This document shows positions 56,160 to 64,000 of a DNA stretch of 64,000 nucleotides, piece by piece. Source of the stretch: Piezodorus guildinii (Eukaryota > Arthropoda > Insecta > Hemiptera > Pentatomidae); the NCBI GenBank assembly GCA_023052935.1, contig CM041298.1, forward strand, positions 52,393,313 through 52,457,312, in the 5' to 3' direction. Made by a program: the position numbers and the translations under genes. Numbering within the stretch: position 1 is the first letter of the stretch; each line of letters starts with the position of its first letter. Below the pieces are notes generated by a model. The model worked only from the letters and a program-made list of their open reading frames with translations. It searched no databases and was not told the origin of the DNA.

Positions 56160-56450
56160 TTTGTTTTTGTTTGTTTATTGTTTATTTATTTAACGTCCAT
56201 TTATCGGACTAATCGGACGATGCTACAGTGGGAGTTCTACATTTTGCCTATCCAGGTTTTATTAGGATAGCGATCTTTAACGAGTACCTGACATCACACA
56301 GGTTTGGGATGCCACCTTTTAACGTTCCCTCTGAAGGACGGTATAACTAAGGTTTTTTACTCCCATTAAAAATTCTAGGACCACCTGCGGGTTTGAACCT
56401 GGGACCTTTGGTATAAGAGGGTGTTATACTAGGCAACGTGTTATTTTTGT
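56160..56450 (-). mobile_element. tRNA-derived SINE, family B
   Basis: Minus copy directly behind SINE A. Tail TTTATTGTTTATTTATTTAACG on the left; body with CCTATCCAGGTTTTATTAGG, GACGGTATAACTAAGG and CTCCCATTAAAAAT; B box GGGTTTGAACCTGG and decayed A box on the right. Confidence 0.8.
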
Positions 56451-56584
56451 TTAGCACTATTATTAATGCCCTAACTAGGACAAATTATAATATTACTGAA
56501 TACAATTATTTGTTTGAACTATAAAAATAGATTATTATGCCTGAAATAGAGAGTGAATTGAAATTAGAAGAGAGTTTATATTAA

Positions 56585-56930
56585 TAAGAGAGCTGAATTA
56601 ATGATAACAACATTACTAATGAAATAATTTATTGAATTTCAAATTATACTCAATACATATGAATAAACATGGACGAGAGGGGCCCATTTTGTTGCATGAC
56701 AAAGCACGACCTCATGTTTCATGTCTGACTTCACAAAACCTGTTGGAGCTTGAATATGAAGCTCTGCCACATCCGCCCTATCAAACCTTCAAACCTTTCG
56801 CCTACGGATTATGATCTTTTTCGCCACCTATACCACTACTTACGTGGAAATTCCATACCGAGGAAATGGAAAAGACAACTAACATGTTTGCAAAATTTAA
56901 CAATTCATTTAACAAGCGTATAGAGAAATA
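56585..56930 (+). pseudogene. mariner transposase catalytic remnant
   Basis: An open stretch reads GPILLHDKARPHVSCLTSQN then LLELEYEALPHPPY (second catalytic D in HDKARPH). After a one-base shift it reads NLSPTDYDLFRHLYHYLRG (third D in SPTDY). The N-terminal DNA-binding part is missing. It belongs to a different mariner lineage from 30259-31225, judging by LPHPPY...LSPTDY. Confidence 0.75.
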
Positions 56931-57099
56931 TTCTCTGGTAAAAAAAGTGTATGATATATAATAATAATCATCATAGTAATTATAAATTTAATAATCACTA
57001 AAGAAGTTGAAATCGATAATGATCCTAGTGGTTGACTTCTGCATAAAAAAATAATTTAAAAATTGATTAAGTTGAAAGAGGACACAAAACATGTTTTTT

Positions 57100-57240
57100 T
57101 GTTGTTTTTGGTTTATCATTTTCAATAAAGAACCTTTGTAATCGACCAAAAAAAAAAAAAAAATCCCCCTTCAAAATTAGCTTACGTTTTAAGATGCGTA
57201 GAATCCAAATAACTAATTTTAAAAAAATCCGCTTGTCCGC
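57100..57240. repeat. Dispersed repeat E, copy 1
   Basis: TTTTTGGTTTATCATTTTC, ACCTTTGTAATCGACC, an A run, then TTAGCTTACGTTTTAAGATGCG and AGAATCCAAATAA. The same order recurs at 58550-58670. Class unknown; downstream TGGACCAATTTCTTTGAAAT is shared with 52880. Confidence 0.6.
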
Positions 57241-57419
57241 CGTCCGTGGCATATCTTCGAAATTACTGGACCAATTTCTTTGAAATTTGCCACAAAAATA
57301 CAAGTCCATTCAGCGATGATCCTACCACCTAGACGTTGATATCAGCTGGTCAGTTTTAAAATGGCGGCCGATTAAAAGTGATTTGATTCAATAACTCAGT
57401 AATTTTTGAAAAAAAAAAA

Positions 57420-57728
57420 AACCTGTACCACTACAACCCATGAAGGGTCTTGGGCTCAGTACATATAGAGATTCGTACTGTTTCTAGGCCAACGGCAGTG
57501 CAATGAGGTGATTAGGCCTTAATCGCGCTCAGCCGCCAGGTTTTTCCCCAATTAATTTGGGTACCCACATTATAGAGGCTGGGTCTGCCCCAGGAGGGTC
57601 TCCATACCCTAGGGTCGCCCCCCGACTGGATTAACAGAATAAATAATAATCCGCCACAGCCGGGATTCGAACCCAGGACCCGGAGCACAGCAGACTAGCG
57701 CTCTATCCACTAGACCACGCCGCTCCCT
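57420..57728 (-). mobile_element. tRNA-derived SINE, family A
   Basis: Minus copy: tail ACAACCCATGAAGGGTCTTG on the left; GGGTCTGCCCCAGGAGGGTC and TTAACAGAATAAATAATA in the body; head GGGATTCGAACCCAGGACCC and TCTATCCACTAGACCACGCC at the right, ending CGCTCCC at 57726. Confidence 0.87.
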
Positions 57729-58234
57729 GTAGTAATTTTTGAAGACAGTAAAAAAATGTATTAGTGTTTTTTTAACTAATTATATAAAAGCAAAAAGAGG
57801 AAAGAAGAAAAATTGAAATTTTACTCATAAGTACGCTCATAACTAAATTATTTTTGACGATAGAGAAAAGTATGTATAGAGTTTTAGAATCAGTAAAGCG
57901 CGATAACCAAAAAAAAAAAAAAGAGGGGAAAAATGAAAAAAAAAATAAAAATATTCCAGTAACAAATTATAATAGATGTAATTACAACAAAATTTTATTA
58001 TTATATGGTTATTATTAAAGATAGAGAAAAATCTATATCAAGGCAACGCGATGAACAAAGTGCAAATTTTTTTATTTTTTTATTTTAAATCCTCTTATAT
58101 GGTCAAGCCATGACTTATAAGAGACGTGATTCTCTGATAACTCGGATATTCTTGCTGATAAAGATAAAATGTAAGGTTTTCTGGAATCAGGAAATTTTAT
58201 TTGAAATATTTAAATGAAAATAAAATAAAATAGT
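57729..58234. other. Unassigned intergenic DNA
   Basis: A-rich low-complexity sequence with several A runs; no gene. Confidence 0.4.
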
Positions 58235-58530
58235 AGGGATCACTTGTAGCTGGGTGGCTAGCATAACAACCTCCTATGCCAAAGGTCACGGGTTCAAATC
58301 CGCAGGTGGTCCTAGGATTTTTTAATGGGAGTAAAAAATCCTTAGTTACGCCGTCCTTCGGAGGGGACGTTAAAAGGTGGTCCCGAGCCTGTGCGATGTC
58401 AGGTACTCGTTAAAGATCCCTATCCTAATAAAACCTGGATAGGCAAAATTTAGGACTCCCACTGTAGCACCGTCCGATAAGCCATAGTAGCATAAAGTGC
58501 CGTTAAATAAATAAAAGAATAAAATAGTAA
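58235..58530 (+). mobile_element. tRNA-derived SINE, family B, best copy
   Basis: Head GTAGCTGGGTGGCTAGCATA (A box) and CACGGGTTCAAATCCGC (B box), then AATGGGAGTAAAAAATCC, CGCCGTCCTTCGGAGGGGAC, GATGTCAGGTACTCGTTAAAG, AATAAAACCTGGATAGGC and AAGTGCCGTTAAATAAATAAA. Confidence 0.85.
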
Positions 58531-58549
58531 CGCAGTCCTGTATAAGTGC

Positions 58550-58670
58550 TTTTGGTTTATTATTTTCTTTAATAAACCTTTGTAATCGACCAAAAAAATT
58601 AAAAAAAATAATTTGAGAGCTTACGTTTAAAGATGCGCAGAATCCGAATAAAGAATAAAAAAAAATCAGT
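58550..58670. repeat. Dispersed repeat E, copy 2
   Basis: Matches 57100-57240 (AACCTTTGTAATCGACC, AGCTTACGTTTAAAGATGCG, AGAATCCGAATAA). Confidence 0.6.
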
Positions 58671-59074
58671 TTCTCCTAATAAATAAAATACCTATAAATA
58701 AATACCAATCGATGCTTTGATCTAGTTCTTTTCATATTACCTGATTGACTATCAACAGCCATATTAACAGTTATATCCTAATGTTGTTATTTGGAAATAA
58801 TAAACCGTTGTGCAATAATTTGCAGCGTTTTTTAATTTTCATTTATATTTACATCTGTTCATAAAAATACTAAAAAAAGTAAAATGTGCCATTGAATAAT
58901 TATGGGCCTAATAAAGTCTTGTGAAGAAGATACCCAGCGCTAACACTTCAATGTTTATTTTTTAGCAGATCTCGAGGCCATCGTCTTCTCTGGCGCCACA
59001 GAGGAACAAAACAAGATTAACATATATTTTATTAACCTTTGTTTTTTATTAAATTATTTATATACGTATTCTAA
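58671..59074. other. Unassigned intergenic DNA
   Basis: AT-rich. CTCGAGGCCATCGTCTTCTC near 58970 is the only GC-richer patch. No gene seen. Confidence 0.4.
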
Positions 59075-59672
59075 TCTATACTAATATTATAAAGCTGAAG
59101 AGTTTGTTGAACGTGGTAACCTCAGGAACTACTGGTTCGAATTAAAAAAATATGTTTGTGTTGGATAGTCCATTTATCGAGGAAGGTTATAGGCTATATA
59201 ACACCACGCTGCGACCAATAGGAGTGAAGAATCAGTGGAAAATTTGGGGAAAATTAGGGGGGGGGAAAAACCTCGCATCCCAATGATTCACATTTTAATT
59301 TTTAAATAATTCAATTTCCCGTTAATTTATCTTTTGCCGTTACATTTAATAAATCACAGGTGTAAACATTTAAACTCGTAGGAATCGATTTACGTCAAGA
59401 TCGGGTTGCGAAGATAGTCAGTGTTCTTCTGCCACAAGAAAATAAAACTAAAAATGTCATTTACGTAGAAGTACTTTAAAATATATTATTTTTAAGACTT
59501 CATAATAACAGAAATTGACGCAGACACAGTCGCTTCAGAATATATCAAAGAAATGGTGACGTGTACCGAGAAAGGTTTAAATCTGGGTGATGAAATTCCG
59601 GTTCTGTGAAACGCCGATGATTTGGTACTAATAAAGGTACAATGTACAATTGTACCATTGGTACAAGGCTAG
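59075..59672 (+). mobile_element. Short non-autonomous Helitron
   Basis: Starts TCTATACTAATATTATAAAG, the 5' end common to many insect Helitrons, preceded by A (59074). Ends in CTAG (59669-59672) followed by T. A hairpin with a 7-bp stem (TTGTACC-ATT-GGTACAA, 59650-59666) lies just before the terminus. A|T insertion, 5' TC, 3' CTRR and a subterminal hairpin are the Helitron hallmarks. The 598-bp body has no Rep/helicase, so it depends on a partner in trans. Confidence 0.8.
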
Positions 59673-59785
59673 TAAAAAATAAAGGAACAATAATTTTTAA
59701 TTTTTTTAAATTCTCGTAATATACTTTTTAATAGCTAGAAATAAGACTGAGTTTGGAAAACATCAACCATTCTTTTTTTTCTTGT

Positions 59786-60074
59786 CTTACCCTCCGTCTC
59801 TATTTACAATAAATACATATTTACATACATAACCTATGTATATACAGTATAGACTATAGCTAATATATACATCCTACGGCTTAGACCTCGTTTTGCCCGA
59901 AGGCATTATTCTAAGGTTCATTTTATTTTAGGTGAAATTAAATTAACCTTAGAATGCCTTCGGGCAAAACGAGGTCTAAGCCGTAGGATGTATATATTAG
60001 CTATAGTCTATACTGTATATACATAGGTTATGTATGTAAATATGTATTTATTGTAAATAGAGACGGAGGGTAAG
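59786..60074. repeat. Near-perfect 130-bp-arm hairpin
   Basis: Arms 59786-59918 and 59945-60074 are exact inverses apart from a 3-base indel (GCATTATTCTAAGG versus CCTTAGAATGC). The spacer is 26 bp. The arms start CTTACCCTCCGTCTC and contain GCCTTCGGGCAAAACGAGG. T and A runs lie outside the ends. It may be a MITE or a recent inverted duplication; no target duplication was identified. Confidence 0.82.
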
Positions 60075-60807
60075 AAAAAAAAACCCTTCTTACTCCTTAT
60101 TACGTGTATTTCAATACCTGTTTTAATTTCAAAAGTCGAACAAACATCCTCGATTTTTTATTTGATTTTACTAAATACATTTTTGCGTTTTCTAGAATAA
60201 TGTATCAGAATAGGTCAGTAAATATCAGGTTTAAGGTTTGTAATCCCAAAACAATCAGTCAAAATGTATAATTAGCTAGGTATCTTTTTCTTTCGACTTT
60301 CATCTAAAATCTCTCTTAATAAAAGCTACAAGGACAAAGAAAATTTATTATTTTCATGTGTGCTTGTTATTAAGTACATAGTTGTAATCAGAAAACAAAT
60401 CACTGAAGCTGGTATAGATTAGTAATAATGATCCTTGCAGTTTGAACTAATAAAAATTTATTATAGAAAATTATATAAAGGCATATTATCGCAAGAGACC
60501 AGCTGGACTTCAGGCACAACGATCGAGGTCAAAACTATTCCGTTTTCTTATCTAAGACGTGTCTCCACTTTTTTTATACAGCTCATACTTTTTTTTGTAA
60601 TCTCTAAACTCTGCAAGTACGATAAAACGTCCAAAATTCACTCTTTTATCAGACTGTAATTAATCACTGACTATCTTCAACAGCGACAATGACTGATGAA
60701 TCAGTTGATATATCTTATATATATGTCCAATGTATCATAAGCTGATAACAAAATTATGGCTTTCACCAATGGTTTTGTTAAAATACAGACCATTAATTGG
60801 ATTTTTA
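60075..60807. other. Unassigned intergenic DNA
   Basis: AT-rich. A 74-codon frame at 60435 has no motif. Nothing else recognised. Confidence 0.4.
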
Positions 60808-61675
60808 CTTTCACTTACCTATAAATGAAATATATAGTAAGGGAAACTACTTTGAACGTGAACATTTTCGAATTCCGGTTTTCGACGGAAATACACGTTT
60901 TAGGGTCCCCTGAGTCCAAATGACCAATTCCCGAAAAAATCTGTGTGTGTGGTAAGTCTAGCGCAAAAACAAAAAGTCGTACCAAACAGAAATTTTTTAT
61001 ATTTAAGACCACTATACGCCCGAGATGTTACAGAAACTTTTTCATAAAAATCGGCTAACCAGAAGAGCCACTTCATACTATGCATTTTGCACTTTTTACG
61101 ATTTTCTCAGAAACCGCTCTAACGATTTTGATTAAACTCGCTATAGATGTAAAATTTAACGGGCTTTGATATCGTGTAGGTTTCATTCAAATTGAAATAG
61201 TCTAACAGGGCTTAAATGCCGATATTTTAAATTTTCTTCTTCCAAACCAGCTTTAATTTTGTACATTTCAAAATATTAACCATATCAGTATAATGACATT
61301 TATGAAGGACGGCTAAATATACAAGATGGATGAATTTTATGACCAACTGAAGGATAAAAAAGCAAAACTATTTTTGATGTATTTTTTTTTTAAATAATAA
61401 GAACAGTAATACATACGTAAAATATACCGTTAAAAAGAGAAAGATTTTAGAAAAAAGTTTATCTGATACACAAAGTTGTAAAAGGTATTATAAAGTGAGG
61501 AATAGGAATAGACTTATTACTGATTAACAGTTTAAGAAAATTATATTATTTAATCTAAAACATATGTTTCTAACGAAAATGAATACACGTTTTTTAAAAT
61601 ATTTTTCAAATGCTAGTATATTTAATAGTTTTTAAATTTATTTTAATAGTCCAGATAATTGAAAGTCGTGTGTTG
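60808..61675 (-). repeat. Family D repeat, complete
   Basis: Left end TACTTTCACTTACCTATAAATG, right end AATTGAAAGTCGTGTGTTGCC. Best minus copy, with all family landmarks. The two 60-65-codon frames on it carry no domain. Confidence 0.75.
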
Positions 61676-62289
61676 CCCCAGTAAATTTTTTTTTTTAACG
61701 AGGCCAGATTTGAGACGTTGATTTCCAAAAGGCACTAAAGGAATTTTTTTGAGAAATTGATATTTGACATATTTGTTTACTAATGGTTTAGTTTTATCTA
61801 AATCCGTCATTATATTTTATCTAAAAAACATAAAAATCCTTTAAAAACGTATTTAAAAATTGCATTTCATTCCTAAAGGTACTAAATCCACATTTCATTT
61901 CATACCAAAAGATACTAAAAACATTTCCTTCCAAAACGTACTATATCCTCTGTAAATAGATATAACCTTTTCTTTCATTTCCTTCCAAAAGGTACTTTAT
62001 TTCCTATCATATATATTAATTATTAATATATATGATAGGATATATTAATAATTATAATATATTATTATTAATATATCATCATTAATTTATTGTTTTCTTC
62101 ATTTTTTGCATTTTTATTAGTTCATTTAGCTCGTATTGAATCACTGCTATTATTTTGATCAATAGTTTTGACCTAATAATCAGTTTTCAGGCTATTTTAA
62201 ACAATTTAATTGCGTCGCTTCGGTTCTCATTGGTTCCCAATAAAATTAAGTTTTTTTGTTTTGTTTTTTTATAAGAATAAGGAAATATA
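61676..62289. repeat. AT-rich DNA with short diverged repeats and a palindrome
   Basis: TTCCAAAAGGTACT-type units recur about five times between 61723 and 61997. Then TCCTATCATATATATTAATT-ATTAATATATATGATAGGA forms a ~19-bp-arm palindrome (61996-62034). No gene. Confidence 0.55.
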
Positions 62290-64000
62290 CATAACTTAGT
62301 GATTAACAATATAAACCTCATAGACCTCATCCGCACCAAACGACGATCCAGATCCTTATGGCAACGCACCCGTCACCCCACAGATCGCCGCTCCTATAAC
62401 TTTTATTGTAGACAATTAAAGAGGGAGCTGGCGACCTTCCGTTCCGAATCCTTTAGTTCCTTCCTGTCTTCTCTTTCAGCTTGTGACAATTCCCTGTGGA
62501 ATGTCACCAAGAAAATCCTAAAATCCCGCCATATTTCCCATCCCCTCCGTCGTAGTAATGGCTCCTGGGCTGCGTCTGATGAAGACAAAGCCGAGGAACT
62601 TGCCAAATACGTTTCCGAAGTCTTCACACCTCATCCAGAATCCCATCCAAACCACACTGCAGTGGTGGAAGAGTTCCTTCAGTCTCCAATCCCGCTTTCA
62701 TTACCTCCTAAAGCAGTTAATCCCTCTGAGGTCAAATATCTTCTCCGAAAACTTGCACTCCGTAAATCTCCTGGATACGATCTCCTCACTCCTCAGATTC
62801 TCAGACAGCTTCCATCTAAAGCCGTTATATTTCTTACATATATTTACAATTCCATTCTACGCACTACTCATTTTCCTCTCTTATGGAAACATTCCACTTT
62901 AATTCTCTTCCTAAAACCAGGTAAACCTCCTAACACAACGACATCATATAGACCTATCAGCCTACTCCCAATCCTTTCAAAAATCTTTGAAAAAATCCTC
63001 CTCAAACGAATATTACCGTTATTAGAATCCCACGCTATTCCTTCCCATCAGTTTGGATTCCGTTCCCAACATTCAACCGTTCAGCAAGGGCTCCGAGTCG
63101 TTGACCATATTTCCTCTGCCCTTGAGAACAAGGAGTACTGCTCGGGTGCATTTCTGGACATAACGCAAGCATTTGACCGGGTGTGGCACCCGGGATTACT
63201 CTTTAAGCTCAAAAACCATTTACCGCAATCCCTATACCTAGTCCTCCGATCCTATCTATCAAACCGCTCCTTCCGAGTTCGCTGTGGTGCAGAATATTCC
63301 AATTATTATCCAGTCGATTCCGGTGTTCCTCAGGGCAGTGTCCTTGGTCCTTTCCTCTACAATATATTCACGGCTGATATTCCTGTTTGCCCTAATACCT
63401 TCCTAGCAACGTACGCTGATGACACAGCTATCCTATCCTCTCACTTAGATCCCGAAATTGCATCTATAGGCCTCCAAACGCATCTTTCTCAAATTGAAGA
63501 CTGGTGTAACAACTGGAGAATCAAAGTTAATCAATCCAAATGCAAACATGTCACCTTTACCCTTCGAAGACAATCCTGCCCTCCAGTTCTCTTTAATTCC
63601 GTTCCGCTTCCTTTCTCCGACACAGTCCGGTATCTTGGCTTCCTTCTGGACAAAAGACTAACTTGGAACCCGCATACTAGACTTAAACGACAAGAACTTA
63701 ATCGACGATTTGGACAATTATACAGACTATTGAACAGAAATTCTAAATTATCTATCGAGAACAAACTGCTAATATAGAAGACAGTACTGAAACCTATCTG
63801 GACCTACGGACTTGAACTGTGGGGGACAGCCAAATTTTCTAACATCAAACGCATTCAATCCTTCCAATCAAAAGTCCTCCGAACAATAGTTAATGCTCCT
63901 TATTATGTCTCCAACCATACCTTACACCGCGACCTAAATATTCCATTTATTTTAGACCTTATACCATTAAAATTCTCTAAATTCCATCAGAACCTTATCC
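62290..64000 (+). pseudogene. Jockey-type reverse transcriptase, 5'-truncated, one stop, runs off the edge
   Basis: Frame open from about 62299 for 492 codons. It carries the pre-RT linker (KRRSRSLWQRTRHPTDRRSY), NPSEVKYLLRKLALRKSPGY, SYRPISLLPILSKIFEKILL, FGFRSQHST, FLDITQAFDRVW near 63154 (catalytic D), SGVPQGSVLGPFLYNIF, TYADDTAILS near 63414 (catalytic DD), VNQSKCKHVTFT and VRYLGFLLDKRLTW. An in-frame TAG at 63775-63777 replaces the usual Tyr in the LLIYKT motif; beyond it the same frame continues to 64000. The endonuclease is missing. The start coincides with T-rich DNA, so this is a 5'-truncated Jockey insertion, the usual result of incomplete target-primed reverse transcription. It can be followed only as far as the window allows. 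Confidence 0.9.

Noticed and set aside
57067..57309. 80-codon minus-strand frame
   Set aside because: Crosses the poly-A of dispersed repeat E and has no family features.

Overview
This window looks like repeat-rich, AT-rich invertebrate DNA, most likely arthropod. The clues are tRNA-derived SINEs, LOA-, Jockey-, CR1- and RTE-type non-LTR retroelements, mariner and Tc1-like transposons, a Penelope-like element with a GIY-YIG domain, and a short Helitron. I found no convincing host gene, rRNA or functional tRNA gene. The only long intact reading frames belong to one LOA-type retrotransposon.

Region 1 (1-22.9 kb). A 10.13-kb unit is present twice head to tail (1457-11582 and 11583-21709). I saw only a few one-base differences between the copies, all in homopolymer or short-repeat tracts. 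Each copy holds a giant foldback element (called FB1 here; 1818-10919 and 11944-21047): two arms of about 4.55 kb in nearly perfect inverted orientation, separated by 6 bp, flanked by the direct repeat TTCCAT. The arms contain higher-order tandem repeats rich in TGACGTCA, CACGTG and AAAATGGCGG motifs. The flanks are remnants of CR1-like (left) and RTE-like (right) retrotransposons.

Region 2 (22.9-35.7 kb). Decayed interspersed repeats: three mariner remnants, three tRNA-derived SINE families (A, B, C), a ~0.9-1.2-kb dispersed family of unknown class (family D), and a 1.9-kb Penelope-like element. The Penelope element keeps a GIY-YIG remnant, inverted pLTRs that each carry a hammerhead-ribozyme-like motif, and a 15-bp target-site duplication.

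Region 3 (35.7-48.6 kb). A nested insertion. A decayed Tc1-like transposase on the minus strand is split twice. A second foldback element (FB2, 36122-41766) sits at a TA inside the NPIENYW motif region. A near-intact 5.8-kb LOA-type retrotransposon (41914-47738) is flanked by ATGGTAA. Removing each insert with one copy of its target duplication restores the transposase frame at both sites.

Region 4 (48.6-64 kb). More family D, SINE, mariner and Jockey remnants, a pair of small hairpin MITEs, a ~598-bp non-autonomous Helitron, a 130-bp-arm hairpin, and a 5'-truncated Jockey-type reverse transcriptase that runs off the right edge.

The elements do not form a pathway. What they share is transposition history. 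The candidates for an undescribed system are the two satellite-armed foldback elements, which use different target duplications (6 bp versus TA) but share the same architecture.
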